Positions 39,232 through 49,361 of a stretch of 64,000 nucleotides of DNA are shown one piece after another. The stretch is from Lysobacter daejeonensis GH1-9. GTDB taxonomy: Bacteria; Pseudomonadota; Gammaproteobacteria; Xanthomonadales; Xanthomonadaceae. The notes below the pieces were generated by a model. That model was given only the letters and a program-made list of their open reading frames with translations, was not told the origin of the DNA and ran no database searches. Position 1 is the stretch's first letter, and every line of letters starts with the position of its first letter. The translations under genes were made by a program, and so were the position numbers. Location: NCBI RefSeq assembly GCF_000768355.1, contig NZ_AVPU01000015.1, positions 1 to 64,000 on the forward strand. The letters are read 5' to 3'.

Positions 39232-40041
39232 ATGCTCGAACGCCACAACGTCGCCATCGTCATCCCCGCCCTCAACGAATCGCTGCGCATCCGCAGCGTG
39301 GTCGAGGCGGCGTTGGGCGAGTGCGCGCACGTGATCGTGGTCGATGACGGGTCCGACGACGGCACCGCGGCGTGCATCGCCGACCTGCCGGTCACCGTGC
39401 TGCGGCACTCCACCCGCCGCGGCAAGGGCGCCAGCCTGCGCACCGGCTTCAACGAAGCGTTGCGACGTGGGCTGCGCGGCGTGGTCACCATGGACGGCGA
39501 CGGCCAGCACCGCGCCGAGGACATCCCCCGCCTGCTCGACGCCGCCAACCGCTACCCGGGCCACCTGGTGATCGGCGCGCGGCTGCGCAAGCGTGCGCAG
39601 GCCCCGCTGTACCGCAAGCTGGCCAACCGTTTCGGTGACTGGGGCATCGCCTGGGGCACCGGTTACCAGATCGCCGACACCCAGAGCGGCCAACGATTCT
39701 ACCCGTCCGAGGTCTGCGCGCTGCAGGACATCCCCGGTGAGGGCTTCGTGTTCGAGGCGCAGGTGCTGATTTCCGCCGCGCGCCAGCTGGGCACGCGGGT
39801 GGTGTCGGTGCCGATCGAATCGCGTTACCAGCAGGCCGGTGGCGAAGAGCAGTTCCGCGCCAGCCATTTCCGTCCGCTGCAGGACCTGGCGCGCATCACC
39901 TCGCACGTGGTGGCGCAGGTGCTGCGCCGCGGCGGGATGTGGTCGGTGTACCGCAGCATCCGCGCCCACCCGCCGCTGATCGACGATCCGAGCGGCGAGT
40001 TCGCGCCGGCGCGCGTGGGCCAACCAGTCATCACGCGGTGA
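39232..40041 (+). CDS. family 2 glycosyltransferase
   Basis: From the ATG at 39232 (MLERHNVAIVIPALNESLRI) the protein has 269 residues. The GT-A motifs are VIVVDDGSDDG, GKGASLRTGFNEA and the DxD in MDGDGQHRAEDIPRL. The later SGQRFYPSEV and PIESRYQ segments resemble polyprenyl-phosphate sugar transferases, but no C-terminal membrane helices are present. A TATACT hexamer at 39159 may be the promoter -10. Xanthomonads often have such a gene near the pigment region; the acceptor is unknown. Confidence 0.88.
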   Translation: MLERHNVAIVIPALNESLRIRSVVEAALGECAHVIVVDDGSDDGTAACIADLPVTVLRHSTRRGKGASLRTGFNEALRRGLRGVVTMDGDGQHRAEDIPRLLDAANRYPGHLVIGARLRKRAQAPLYRKLANRFGDWGIAWGTGYQIADTQSGQRFYPSEVCALQDIPGEGFVFEAQVLISAARQLGTRVVSVPIESRYQQAGGEEQFRASHFRPLQDLARITSHVVAQVLRRGGMWSVYRSIRAHPPLIDDPSGEFAPARVGQPVITR

Positions 40042-40048
40042 CCCTCAC

Positions 40049-40084
40049 CCTGAATCCTGGCCTCGACTGGCTTCGGGATTCAGG
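40049..40084. terminator. hairpin between convergent genes
   Basis: CCTGAATCC and GGATTCAGG form a 9-pair stem with an 18-base loop, 8 bases after the glycosyltransferase stop. There is no T-tract on either strand, so intrinsic termination is uncertain. Confidence 0.4.
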
Positions 40085-40128
40085 CCGGGGGCTGACGGTT
40101 CTCCACCGTTCCGCGCCGGCCTTGGCTG

Positions 40129-40548
40129 CTACTCCTCGATAACGTGGATCGCCACGCCCACGGCTTGGCGCTGCGTGGTTGGAATACCCAGACCGCCGTA
40201 GATGCCCACGTGGCTGCGATGCACGCCCGTGCCCACACCCACCGACACCGGAGGCGCCACGCTGCCCACCCCCAGCAGCAGCACGCCGTTGGCGCCCAGC
40301 TTGGCCGCCTCGCGGCGCAACCGCTCGATCGCCGCATCGGTCTGCCCCGCCGTGCCAAAACCGATCGCACTGGACGACTCCAACCGCGCGATCTCCTCGA
40401 AGCGCTTCGGGGCCACGTGGTAGACCTTTACCTGCTCGACCGCGATGGCCGGGCGCGGCGGGGCGAGGATCACCCGGTGCGTGTTGGCGCAGCCGGCCAG
40501 CAACAGGGCGGACAGGGCGAAGGCGGTGATCAGGCGGCGCGGCGACAT
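40129..40548 (-). CDS. small lipoprotein
   Basis: From the ATG at 40548 (MSPRRLITAFALSALLLAGC) the protein has 139 residues, with a lipobox LAGC and Cys20 as acylation site. The mature part contains KVYHVAPKRFEEIARLESSS, REAAKLGANGVLLLGV and a Gly-rich stretch. The A..GAN.V.L pattern is like small envelope proteins of the YbjQ/RcsF-like kind, but I do not recognise a named family. It is divergent from xanB2 and converges on the glycosyltransferase. Function unknown. Confidence 0.75.
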   Translation of the reverse strand: MSPRRLITAFALSALLLAGCANTHRVILAPPRPAIAVEQVKVYHVAPKRFEEIARLESSSAIGFGTAGQTDAAIERLRREAAKLGANGVLLLGVGSVAPPVSVGVGTGVHRSHVGIYGGLGIPTTQRQAVGVAIHVIEE

Positions 40549-40687
40549 GGCGGCGGGACTCGGCGGGATTCGCTGAGCATACTCCGCGCACGCGGCTGAA
40601 CCCCGGCTTCCTGCCCTCGCGGGCACGACGGGGCGCACCGGCAACGACTCCAGCCCGCCAAGTGACGTCCCCGCGACGGCGGCCCGC

Positions 40688-40693
40688 TATCAT
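40688..40693 (+). promoter_or_regulatory. xanB2 -10 hexamer (leaderless arrangement)
   Basis: TATCAT lies 7 bases before the xanB2 ATG and no Shine-Dalgarno sequence is present, so the transcript probably begins at or next to the start codon. Confidence 0.5.
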
Positions 40694-40700
40694 TGTCGCC

Positions 40701-41750
40701 ATGACTTCGCCGCACCCGACCACCGGCCGTCCGCCGGTGGCCGACAATCCCTCCCCGCTCGCCACCCCCGCCCCCCGTTGGGCCGTGGACTACAGCGACG
40801 CCGACCTTGACACCCTGCTGGCCCGCGACGACACCCTGGCCGTGTTCGGCTTCGGGCGTGACGCCCCGCGCCACGACGACCCGCGCTACCTGCGCGTATC
40901 GCTGCAGCCGCACGGCGCGGCACCGCTGGAAGTGTGGCGCGCCGCCGGACCGGTGACGCGGGGCCGCGACGGCGACGTCGCCTGGGCCGAGGACGGCGCG
41001 CTGCAATTCGGGTCCATCGAGCTGGACGAACTGCCCGGCGACCACGACAGCGATATCGAGCGCACCACCGAGGCGATCTACCGGCGCCTGTCGGCGTTCC
41101 TCGCCGAGCGCGGCTACCCGCACCTGCTGCGGATGTGGAACTACCTCGACGGCATCACCGCCGGCGACAACGACGACGAGCGCTACCGCCGCTTCTGCGT
41201 GGGCCGCGCCCGCGCGCTGGGCGCGGTGGACCCGGGCAGCCTGCCGGCCGCCACGGCCATCGGCCGGGTCGACGGCGAGCGGCGACTGCAGGTGTACTGG
41301 TTGGCCGCGCGCGCGCCGGGCAGCCCGCTGGAGAACCCGCGCCAGGTCAGCGCCTGGCGTTACCCGCGCCAGTACGGCCCGCAGCCGCCCGGCTTCGCCC
41401 GCGCGATGCTGCCCCCGCCTGGCAGCGCGATGCCGTTGATGCTGTCGGGCACCGCCGCCATCGTCGGCCACGAGTCACGGCACCGGGATTCGGTCGAGGC
41501 GCAGCTGGACGAAGTGCTGGTCAACCTCGACCACCTCATCGACCGCGCACGCCAGCAGCGTCCCGAGCTGCCTGCGGCGTTCGGCGCGGGCAGCCGGCTC
41601 AAGGTGTACGTGCGCGATGCCGCCGAGTTGCCGCACGTGGCCCAAGCACTGGCCGCGCGCCTGCCTACGACGGTGCCGCATGTCGTGCTGCATGGTGCGG
41701 TGTGCCGGCGCGAGCTGCGCGTGGAAATCGACGGCGTACACGGCGCCTGA
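40701..41750 (+). CDS. xanB2: XanB2-type chorismatase (hydroxybenzoate synthase)
   Basis: The 349-residue protein belongs to the FkbO/Hyg5/XanB2 chorismatase family, with WNYLDGITAGDNDDERYRRF (146-165), CVGRARAL, VYWLAARAPG, ENPRQVSAWRYPRQYGP and MLSGTAAIVGHESRH. XanB2 of Xanthomonas splits chorismate into 3- and 4-hydroxybenzoate, feeding the xanthomonadin pigment and ubiquinone-8. Length matches XanB2. It sits about 10 kb from the pigment operon and about 4 kb from aroE. Whether it makes both isomers cannot be read directly. The start is set by the TATCAT hexamer directly upstream. Confidence 0.9.
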   Translation: MTSPHPTTGRPPVADNPSPLATPAPRWAVDYSDADLDTLLARDDTLAVFGFGRDAPRHDDPRYLRVSLQPHGAAPLEVWRAAGPVTRGRDGDVAWAEDGALQFGSIELDELPGDHDSDIERTTEAIYRRLSAFLAERGYPHLLRMWNYLDGITAGDNDDERYRRFCVGRARALGAVDPGSLPAATAIGRVDGERRLQVYWLAARAPGSPLENPRQVSAWRYPRQYGPQPPGFARAMLPPPGSAMPLMLSGTAAIVGHESRHRDSVEAQLDEVLVNLDHLIDRARQQRPELPAAFGAGSRLKVYVRDAAELPHVAQALAARLPTTVPHVVLHGAVCRRELRVEIDGVHGA

Positions 41751-41875
41751 GCGGCCGTACCGGTTGCACCGGCAAGACACAGCGTGATCCGCGGACCCGA
41801 CGCCTCCCCGCGCGCCCTGCCGATGCGGCATGATCATCGCATCGGCGCACGCGCCTTCGTCATGGAGACACTCGG

Positions 41876-42124
41876 ATGGGACTGATCAGCCTGCTGTGGG
41901 GCATCGTCGCGATGCTGTGGATGATCGTGGCACTGATCCCACTGTTGGGATGGGGCAACTGGTTCCTGATCCCGTTCGCCGCGATCGGGGCGATCATCGC
42001 CGCGTTGGGCGTCCTGCTCAGTCGTCCGGGTCACCGTGGCCGCGCGAAGGCCGGCTTGGTGCTCAACGGGCTGGTGATCGTGGTCGGGATCGTGCGCCTG
42101 GGGATTGGCGGCGGCGTGGTCTGA
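41876..42124 (+). CDS. small hydrophobic membrane protein
   Basis: The 82-residue protein has three hydrophobic stretches: LLWGIVAMLWMIVALIPLL, NWFLIPFAAIGAIIAALGVL and GLVLNGLVIVVGIVRLGIG. Only the short RPGHRGRAK segment is charged. It looks like an inner-membrane protein of the small DUF4190-like kind. A GGAG-like sequence (ATGGAGACACTCGG) precedes the ATG. No known family is recognised with confidence; it lies downstream of xanB2 on the same strand, 125 bases away. Confidence 0.7.
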   Translation: MGLISLLWGIVAMLWMIVALIPLLGWGNWFLIPFAAIGAIIAALGVLLSRPGHRGRAKAGLVLNGLVIVVGIVRLGIGGGVV

Positions 42125-42233
42125 ACCCAGCGGCAGCCGCCGGACAGCAGCCCGCCGCGCCCGTGCGCGACGGCTACGGGCGTGGCGATGACGCCGCGAT
42201 CAGGCAACCGCGGCGATCACCAATTCATACCGC

Positions 42234-42560
42234 TCAGGCCTTCTTCGCCCAGGCGCTGCACCAGCCCTTGGCGGCCACGGTGTTCTGCGGGAACAGGGTG
42301 CACGGTCCATAGGCCTGACCGTTGGCGCCCTTGTACAGGGTGCAGTTGGCGCAGTTGCTGCCGGGCTTGAACACCGGGTGTTTCACCGCGGCCGCGTTCT
42401 CGGTGTAGGCCAGCGCCTTGGCCTGCGGGTTGGCGGCGGTCAGCTTGGGCAGCGCGGCAGGCGCGGCGTGCGCCGGCAATGCCTTGAGCACCAGCGGAAT
42501 CGCCGCGGCGGCGGCGGAGTAGGCGAGGAAACGACGACGACCGGGGTTGCTGAGATCCAT
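42234..42560 (-). CDS. high-potential iron-sulfur protein (HiPIP)
   Basis: The 108-residue precursor has a twin-arginine signal (RRRFLAYSAAAAA) with cleavage after about residue 32 (AHA-AP). The mature part has the four cluster-binding Cys at 70, 73, 87 and 101 in CANC, GPC and KGWC. It carries a [4Fe-4S] cluster and transfers electrons in the periplasm, likely between the cytochrome bc1 complex and a terminal oxidase. It is divergent from hemB, and two FNR-type palindromes lie between them. Confidence 0.95.
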   Translation of the reverse strand: MDLSNPGRRRFLAYSAAAAAIPLVLKALPAHAAPAALPKLTAANPQAKALAYTENAAAVKHPVFKPGSNCANCTLYKGANGQAYGPCTLFPQNTVAAKGWCSAWAKKA

Positions 42561-42592
42561 GGCTTGGACACTGGGGTGGCTAGGATGGCGTC

Positions 42593-42598
42593 ACTCTA
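42593..42598 (-). promoter_or_regulatory. probable -10 of the HiPIP gene
   Basis: TAGAGT on the minus strand would start transcription at about 42586, 26 bases before the HiPIP ATG. It lies about 28 bases downstream of the TTGAC-N4-GTCAA box on that strand. Confidence 0.5.
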
Positions 42599-42619
42599 GT
42601 GCGCTGCCGCACCGACGCC

Positions 42620-42633
42620 TTGACCGGTGTCAA
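42620..42633. promoter_or_regulatory. FNR/CRP-family box at the HiPIP promoter
   Basis: TTGAC-CGGT-GTCAA is a symmetric 5-4-5 palindrome close to the FNR/Anr consensus TTGAT-N4-ATCAA. Its centre, 42626.5, is about 41 bases upstream of the HiPIP start predicted from TAGAGT. That is the usual position for activation by an FNR-family protein (class II). The regulator itself is not in the window. Confidence 0.6.
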
Positions 42634-42703
42634 ATACGCGTTCGACAGCGCCGTGCGCAGCCTCGGCGTTCAGCGTCACAGCGGGATGACCCGCGGCAAA
42701 GGC

Positions 42704-43745
<1,042 letters not shown>

Positions 43746-43774
43746 TAGCTCGGAGACACGCCGTTCGTCCCGTG

Positions 43775-43801
43775 AAAAACCCGCCGGAACGGCGGGTTTT
43801 T
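43775..43801. terminator. bidirectional terminator after hemB
   Basis: AAAAACCCGCC-GGAAC-GGCGGGTTTTT is a strong GC stem with an A-tract before and a T-tract after, so it can act on both strands between hemB and the convergent beta-propeller gene. Confidence 0.92.
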
Positions 43802-43863
43802 CGTTGCCGGTGATCGTGGGGACACATGCCCGCAATCTGCCCTCAAGCACCTCACGGCGAGAC

Positions 43864-44760
43864 TCAGCCCAGGCAGCCTCGTTTGCCCGTCACCGCGGGC
43901 GCCTTCATCCGATACAGGTCCAACCCTCCGGCGCGCGGCGATCGCGCACTGCCGGTGACCAGCAACTCACCTGGCTTGTTCCACTCCACCACCGGCCCCA
44001 GCGTCGTGGCGGCATCAGTGTTGAACGAGAGCTTGAGCGGCGCGATGCCGCCGTAACGCTTGCCGTCGCATTGCGCCAACTGCAACTGGGTCGGCTTGGC
44101 CTGGGCATCGGCCGAGCGCGCGAACACGATCGCCTCGCCATCGCCCAGCCACGCCGCGTCGAACTCATCCTCGCGCGTGTTCACCCCGGGCACCGGCTGC
44201 ACGGCACCGAACGCCGCGCCGTCCCAGCGTGCGAAGAACAGGTCATGGCGCCCCGCGCCGCCGTGGCCATTGCCGGCGAACAGCAGCGTCTTGCCATCGC
44301 GACTCGGGGCCGGCGCCGACTCGTCGCCCTTGGTGTTGACGCCCGCACCCAGGTTCTCCAGCTTGCCGTAACCGCTGCCAGTCACAGGCGCGCGGTACAG
44401 GTCATCACCACCCCGCCCGCCGGAGCGGTCGCTGGAGAAGTACAGCCAGTGCCCGTCGGCGCTGAACATCGGCGAATGATCCTTGGCCTTGGTATTCAGC
44501 GAAAGCGGCTTCGCGTCCTGCCAGCGGCCGTCCTTGAGCGTGGCCTGCCACAGGTCCCAGCCGCCCGATCCGCCCTCGCGGTCGGGGCTGCCCCACACGA
44601 TGCGCTGGCCGTCGGGACTGACCGTGCCGCGCACTTCGCTGGCCTTGGTGGACACCACGCCCATGCCTTCGATGCCGAATTCGGCCAGGGCGTAAGCCGT
44701 GCCGCCGAGCAGCAGCAGCGGGAGTAGACTGGAACCGATCAAGGCCGGGTTGCGCCGCAT
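43864..44760 (-). CDS. secreted PD40/WD40-like beta-propeller protein
   Basis: The 298-residue protein has an N-terminal hydrophobic segment ([20 protein letters not shown]) that could be a signal peptide or anchor. Several PD40 blades follow: [55 protein letters not shown] and [17 protein letters not shown]. Such TolB-like propellers are binding modules in the periplasm. No catalytic domain is attached. It is divergent from aroE, with 47 bases between the starts. Specific function unknown. Confidence 0.85.
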   Translation of the reverse strand: MRRNPALIGSSLLPLLLLGGTAYALAEFGIEGMGVVSTKASEVRGTVSPDGQRIVWGSPDREGGSGGWDLWQATLKDGRWQDAKPLSLNTKAKDHSPMFSADGHWLYFSSDRSGGRGGDDLYRAPVTGSGYGKLENLGAGVNTKGDESAPAPSRDGKTLLFAGNGHGGAGRHDLFFARWDGAAFGAVQPVPGVNTREDEFDAAWLGDGEAIVFARSADAQAKPTQLQLAQCDGKRYGGIAPLKLSFNTDAATTLGPVVEWNKPGELLVTGSARSPRAGGLDLYRMKAPAVTGKRGCLG

Positions 44761-44807
44761 CGTGCGTCTCCTGGGTACTGGCCATGCAGTCTAGCGAGGG
44801 ACCTGCC

Positions 44808-45668
44808 ATGTCGAATCCGAACGCCGTTGCAAAACGTTTCGCGGTCATCGGCCACCCGGTTGCCCACTCGCTGTCGCCGCGGATCCACGCGACCTTCGCG
44901 CGACAGACCGGCATCGCCCTGGAATACACCGCGATCGACGCGGCGCCGGAAGCCTTCGACGCGGCCCTGGCCGCTTTTGCCGCCGAAGGCGGCGTGGGCG
45001 CCAACGTGACCCTGCCGCACAAGGAGCACGCAGCGGCGATCTGCAACAACCTCAGCGATCGCGCCCGCCGCGCCGGCGCGGTCAACACGCTGGTCCGCAC
45101 CACCATTGGCTGGGACGGCGACAATACCGACGGCGCCGGCCTGGTCCGCGACTTGACCGAGCGCCACAGCCGCGACCTGCGCGGCCGCAAGGTGTTGCTG
45201 ATCGGCGCGGGTGGCGCGGCGCGCGGCGTCGCCCCCACCCTGCTGGATGCCGGCATCGCCAGCCTGTACATCGTCAACCGCACCGCCAGCCGCGTGGATG
45301 CGCTGGCCGATGCGCTGGGCGAACCGGATCGCGTGCACCCGCGCTACCTGGACGACATCGGCGCGCTGGGCAACTTCGACCTGGTCATCAACGCCACCTC
45401 GGCGGCGCGCGGCGCGGGGCTGCCGGTGCTGCCGGGCACGCTACTGGCGCCGCGCTGCGATGCCGTCGACCTGAGCTACGGCGAGGCGGCGATTCCGTTC
45501 CTCTCTTGGGCGCGCGCGGCCGGCGCCCACCTGGTCATCGATGGGCTGGGCATGCTGGTGGAGCAGGCCGCGGAGAGCTTCCAGCGCTGGCACGGCGTAC
45601 GCCCCTACACCGACGAGGTCTACGCCGCGCTGCGCGAGCGGGACGACGCGCTGGTCACGGCGGACTGA
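44808..45668 (+). CDS. aroE: shikimate dehydrogenase
   Basis: From the ATG at 44808 ([20 protein letters not shown]) the protein has 286 residues; GAGGGA lies about 7 bases before it, which decides against the upstream frame to 44784. The shikimate-binding HPVAHSLSP, the catalytic Lys in [19 protein letters not shown] and the NADP motif [11 protein letters not shown] with NRTASR are present. It reduces 3-dehydroshikimate to shikimate on the way to chorismate, the substrate of XanB2. A YkgJ gene follows after 11 bases. Confidence 0.96.
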   Translation: MSNPNAVAKRFAVIGHPVAHSLSPRIHATFARQTGIALEYTAIDAAPEAFDAALAAFAAEGGVGANVTLPHKEHAAAICNNLSDRARRAGAVNTLVRTTIGWDGDNTDGAGLVRDLTERHSRDLRGRKVLLIGAGGAARGVAPTLLDAGIASLYIVNRTASRVDALADALGEPDRVHPRYLDDIGALGNFDLVINATSAARGAGLPVLPGTLLAPRCDAVDLSYGEAAIPFLSWARAAGAHLVIDGLGMLVEQAAESFQRWHGVRPYTDEVYAALRERDDALVTAD

Positions 45669-45679
45669 GCCGTACTCCC

Positions 45680-45934
45680 ATGGATTGCCGCGCGCGCTGC
45701 GGCGCGTGCTGCATCGCGCCCTCCATCACCTCGCCGATTCCCGGCATGCCGCGCGGCAAGCCGGCGGGGATGCCGTGCGTGCAACTGGATGACGAGTACC
45801 GTTGCCGCCTGTTCGGCAAGCCTGAACGGCCGGCCTTCTGCGCCACCCTGCAGCCCGCGCCCGACCTGTGTGGTCGGTCGCGCGAAGAGGCGTTTGGCCT
45901 GATCGAGTTGCTGGAGCGACAAACCCAGCCTTGA
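45680..45934 (+). CDS. YkgJ-family cysteine-cluster protein
   Basis: The 84-residue protein begins MDCRARCGACCIAPSITSPI and has a Cys-rich N-terminus plus later Cys in MPCVQLDDEYRCRLF and PAFCATLQPAPDLC. This spacing is that of the YkgJ/UPF0153 family, thought to bind a metal, perhaps zinc or iron-sulfur. It follows aroE by 11 bases and is probably co-transcribed. Function unknown. The ATG at 45680 is chosen because the family starts just before the first Cys pair. Confidence 0.85.
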   Translation: MDCRARCGACCIAPSITSPIPGMPRGKPAGMPCVQLDDEYRCRLFGKPERPAFCATLQPAPDLCGRSREEAFGLIELLERQTQP

Positions 45935-45937
45935 CGC

Positions 45938-45957
45938 GCCCCGGAGCGCTCCGGGGC
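45938..45957. terminator. palindromic hairpin between convergent genes
   Basis: GCCCCGGAGC followed by its perfect complement GCTCCGGGGC sits between the YkgJ stop (45934) and the carbonic-anhydrase stop (45966). There is no T-tract, so termination is possible but not certain. Confidence 0.5.
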
Positions 45958-45965
45958 AATGAAGC

Positions 45966-46526
45966 TCAGCGCACGATCCTCGGCGCGCCGTCGTCCATGC
46001 CCAGGTAGTGGTCCTTCAACCGCACGTAGTGGCCGGCGCTGTACTGCAACTGCTCCAGTTCGCGCTCGGTCAGCTTGCGCGCGAAGCGCGCCGGGTTGCC
46101 GAGCCACAGCTCGCCTTCGCCGACCACCTTGCCCGGCGACACCACCGCACCCGCGCCGACGAAACCGAAGCGCTGCACGTGGCAGCCGTCCAGCAGTCGC
46201 GCGCCCATGCCGACCAGCGCGAACTCGTCGACGGTGCACGCATGGATGATCGCGCCGTGGCCGATGGTCACGTCGTTGGCGATGAGCGTCGGCAAGCCGC
46301 CCGGGCGCGTGTACGGCCCCTCGTGGGTGACGTGGACGATGGTGCCGTCCTGCACGTTGGTGCGCGCGCCGATGCGGATGTGGTTGACGTCGCCGCGGAC
46401 CACGCAGCCGGGCCAGATCGACGCGTCGTCGCCCAGCACCACGTCGCCGATCACGGTGGCGGCCGGGTCGACGTAGACGCGTTCGCCGACGACGGGGAAA
46501 TGTTCGAGGTAGGGGCGCATGGTCAT
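45966..46526 (-). CDS. gamma-class carbonic anhydrase family protein (YrdA-like)
   Basis: The 186-residue protein is a left-handed beta-helix of hexapeptide repeats (VIGDVVLGDDASIWPGCVVRGD, RIGARTNVQDGTIVHVTHEG, TIGHGAIIHACTVDEFALVGMGARLLDG). Metal-binding His are in VHVTHEG, GHGAIIHA and nearby. This matches the YrdA/CaiE-type gamma-carbonic anhydrase family; some members are inactive in CO2 hydration. It converges on the YkgJ gene. A second Met two codons in (46520) is an alternative start. Confidence 0.92.
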   Translation of the reverse strand: MTMRPYLEHFPVVGERVYVDPAATVIGDVVLGDDASIWPGCVVRGDVNHIRIGARTNVQDGTIVHVTHEGPYTRPGGLPTLIANDVTIGHGAIIHACTVDEFALVGMGARLLDGCHVQRFGFVGAGAVVSPGKVVGEGELWLGNPARFARKLTERELEQLQYSAGHYVRLKDHYLGMDDGAPRIVR

Positions 46527-46751
46527 CGGGCGATATTACGCCCCGATCCCGCCGCCGTGACGGGCCACCCCACGTGCACCATCAACCTCAGTTCAGCACA
46601 TGCGTGAAAGGCCGGCACCGCAGGATCGCGACACAACAACCACGCGCGTTGCAACCGCCGCGACCCACATGACCGCTGCCAGACAGGCAGTGTGATGGCA
46701 GCGGCCGGTGTGGAAGGTCGGCACTGTCGCCGCACCGCCCAGGGATGGGAC

Positions 46752-46757
46752 TACACT
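46752..46757 (+). promoter_or_regulatory. aldehyde dehydrogenase -10 hexamer (leaderless arrangement)
   Basis: TACACT lies 7 bases before the ATG at 46765; no Shine-Dalgarno sequence is present in the short interval. Confidence 0.5.
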
Positions 46758-46764
46758 CGCCCGT

Positions 46765-48201
46765 ATGGACATCACCGCCGACACCACGCCCCAGGAACTG
46801 ACCGCCACGCGCGAGCGCCTGCGCGTGGCGTGGCAGGCCCGCAAACCCGACCTTGCCCAGCGCCGCCGCGACCTGCAGCGCCTGCGGGAGGCGTTCCGCG
46901 CCGCGATACCGGCGATGGACGCGGCGATCAGTTCCGATTTCGGCCACCGCTCCGCCCACGAGAACCTGATTTCCGAAGCGATGGTCACGCTGGCCGAGAT
47001 CAACCACGCGCTGCGCCACCTGCGGCGCTGGTCGCGCCCGCAGCGTGCCGCGGTCGGCTGGAAGCTGTGGCCGGCCACCGCCGAGCTGCGTTACGAGCCG
47101 GTCGGCGTGGTTGGCATCATCGCGCCGTGGAACTACCCGGTGAACCTGGCGCTCGTGCCGCTGGTCTCGGCCATTGCCGCGGGCAACCACGTGTACCTCA
47201 AGCCGTCCGAACACACTCCGCGCACCAGCGCGTGGCTGCGCCAGTTGCTGGCCGACGTGTTCCCACCCGACCGCGTGGCCGTGGCCCTGGGCGGTGCCGA
47301 AGTCGGGGCCGCGTTCGCAGCACTGCCGTTCGACCACCTGTTGTTCACCGGCTCCACCGCGGTGGGGCGCAAGGTGATGGCCGCTGCCGCGCCCAACCTG
47401 ACCCCGGTGACGCTCGAGCTGGGCGGAAAGGCGCCGGCGGTGGTCTGCGCCGACTTCCCCATTGGCACCGCTGCCGCGCGCATCGCCACCGGCAAGTGGT
47501 TCAACGCGGGGCAGACCTGCATCGGCGTGGACTATGTGCTGGTCGATGCCGCACGCCGCGATGCGCTGGTGCATGCGCTGGTGCATGAGCTGCGCGAGCG
47601 CTACGGCCACGACTTCGTCCACACCGACGCGTACACGCGGGTGATCAACGAAAGCCAGTTCCGCCGCCTGCACGGCTACCTCGCCGACGCGCGCGAGCGT
47701 GGCCACGCCGTCGTCGAGCCGTTCGCCGACGCGGCACAGCGGCATGCTGCCCTGATCGAGGAGGAACACCTGTTCCCACCGGTGCTGGTCATCGACCCGG
47801 CGATGGACGCCGAGGTGATGCGCCATGAGATCTTCGGCCCGATCCTGCCGGTGCTGTCATACAGCGACCTGGACGAGGCGATCGCGCGGATCAACGCACT
47901 GGAGCGGCCGCTGGCGCTGTACCCGTTCAGCAACGACCGCGGACGCGTAGACCACATCCTGGCCAGTACGCTGGCCGGCGGCGTGACGGTCAACGACACC
48001 CTGTTGCACTTCGGTGCGCACGGCTTGCCGTTCGGTGGTGTCGGTGCCAGCGGCATCGGCGCGATCCACGGCCGCCACGGGTTCGAGACCTTCAGCAAGG
48101 TCCTGCCGGTGCTGCGCCAGCGTCGCTTCGCCGCCAGCGACTGGCTCAAGCCGCCATACCACGGGCATATCGACCGCCTCATCCGCTGGCTGGCGAAATA
48201 G
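46765..48201 (+). CDS. coniferyl aldehyde dehydrogenase-type ALDH
   Basis: From the ATG at 46765 (MDITADTTPQELTATRERLR) the protein has 478 residues. ALDH motifs are IIAPWNYPVNLALVPLVSAIAAGN, the Glu of TLELGGKAPAVV, the catalytic Cys in FNAGQTCIGVDYVLV, and EIFGPILPVLSY. The short length, lack of an N-terminal extension and KLWPATAELRYEPVGVVG fit the class that includes CalB (coniferyl aldehyde dehydrogenase) and fatty-aldehyde dehydrogenases. It oxidises an aldehyde to its acid with NAD(P). The substrate is not fixed by sequence. Confidence 0.9.
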   Translation: MDITADTTPQELTATRERLRVAWQARKPDLAQRRRDLQRLREAFRAAIPAMDAAISSDFGHRSAHENLISEAMVTLAEINHALRHLRRWSRPQRAAVGWKLWPATAELRYEPVGVVGIIAPWNYPVNLALVPLVSAIAAGNHVYLKPSEHTPRTSAWLRQLLADVFPPDRVAVALGGAEVGAAFAALPFDHLLFTGSTAVGRKVMAAAAPNLTPVTLELGGKAPAVVCADFPIGTAAARIATGKWFNAGQTCIGVDYVLVDAARRDALVHALVHELRERYGHDFVHTDAYTRVINESQFRRLHGYLADARERGHAVVEPFADAAQRHAALIEEEHLFPPVLVIDPAMDAEVMRHEIFGPILPVLSYSDLDEAIARINALERPLALYPFSNDRGRVDHILASTLAGGVTVNDTLLHFGAHGLPFGGVGASGIGAIHGRHGFETFSKVLPVLRQRRFAASDWLKPPYHGHIDRLIRWLAK

Positions 48202-48270
48202 CCGGCCGGCTTTCGCGATCGCCGGCGCCACCTTCATCAGGAGCGCTCGCGTCGGGGCTCTGGACGTCGC

Positions 48271-49299
48271 TCAGCCCCGGAATGCGTGCAGCGCGTCGAG
48301 CGTGCGCTGCAGTCCCACATCGTCCACATCCCGATGCAGCACCAGGCGCACGCGCGGGGTGTAGCCCACCGACACGCGCACCCCGGCCGCCTCCATATGC
48401 GCGCGGAGGGCGTCGACTCGCCCGCTGGTCACATCGAGGAACACCATGTTGGTGTGCTGCGCCACCACGCGCACTGCCGGTGCACCGTCCAACGCCGTCG
48501 CCAGCTGCGCTGCGCGTGCGTGGTCGTCGGCCAGCGCCGTCACGTGATGGTCCAACGCGTGCAGTCCGGCCGCGGCGAGGATGCCGGCCTGGCGCATGCC
48601 GCCGCCGGCGACCTTGCGCCAGCGCCGCGCGCCCCCGATCAGCGCCTGCGTACCGAGCAGCACCGAGCCCACCGGCGCGCCCAAGCCCTTCGACAGGCAC
48701 ACCGAGACACTGTCGAAATGCACCGCGATGGTCCGCGGTGGCACACCCTGCGCCACCGCCGCGTTGAACAACCGCGCACCATCCAGGTGCAGCGCCAGGC
48801 CGCGGCGGTCGCACAACGCGCGCGACGCCTGCAGGTAGTCCAGCGGCAGCACCCGCCCGTGCCAGGTGTTCTCCAGGCAAACCAGCCGGGTCCGCGCGTA
48901 ATGCGCATCGTCCAGCGGCTTGATCGCCTGCTCGACCGCATCCAGCGGCAGGCTGCCGTCCGCGGCCTGCACCAGCGGCTGCGGCTGGATCGAACCCAGC
49001 ACCGCGGCGCCACCGCCCTCGTAGCGGTAGGTGTGCGCGTCCATGCCGACGATGTACTCGTCGCCGCGCTCGCAGTGGGCCAGCAGCGCCAGCAGGTTCG
49101 ACTGCGTACCACTCGGTACGAACAGGCCCGCCACGAAGCCCAGGTCAGCGGCCAGCCGCTCCTGCAGCGCGTTGACGGTGGGGTCCTCGCCGTACACGTC
49201 GTCGCCCACCTCGGCGCGGGCCATGGCCTCGCGCATCGCCTGCGTGGGGCGGGTCACGGTGTCGCTGCGCAGATCGACGACGGGCATGGCATTGGGCAT
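48271..49299 (-). CDS. ltaE: low-specificity L-threonine aldolase
   Basis: From the ATG at 49299 ([20 protein letters not shown]) the protein has 342 residues; a TTG start at 49311 is possible. It is a fold-type I PLP enzyme: [40 protein letters not shown], the [13 protein letters not shown] aspartate and the PLP-binding Lys in [16 protein letters not shown]. It splits L-threonine or allo-threonine into glycine and acetaldehyde. Divergent from xthA. It has no operon partner here. Confidence 0.94.
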   Translation of the reverse strand: MPNAMPVVDLRSDTVTRPTQAMREAMARAEVGDDVYGEDPTVNALQERLAADLGFVAGLFVPSGTQSNLLALLAHCERGDEYIVGMDAHTYRYEGGGAAVLGSIQPQPLVQAADGSLPLDAVEQAIKPLDDAHYARTRLVCLENTWHGRVLPLDYLQASRALCDRRGLALHLDGARLFNAAVAQGVPPRTIAVHFDSVSVCLSKGLGAPVGSVLLGTQALIGGARRWRKVAGGGMRQAGILAAAGLHALDHHVTALADDHARAAQLATALDGAPAVRVVAQHTNMVFLDVTSGRVDALRAHMEAAGVRVSVGYTPRVRLVLHRDVDDVGLQRTLDALHAFRG

Positions 49300-49349
49300 G
49301 GCGGGCGGCAAGGGCAGGGCGGAAATTCCATCATGCCACTGCCGCCGAC

Positions 49350-49355
49350 TAGACT
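49350..49355 (+). promoter_or_regulatory. xthA -10 hexamer (leaderless arrangement)
   Basis: TAGACT ends 6 bases before the xthA ATG at 49362; the interval GTGCCG leaves no room for a ribosome-binding site. Confidence 0.5.
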
Positions 49356-49361
49356 GTGCCG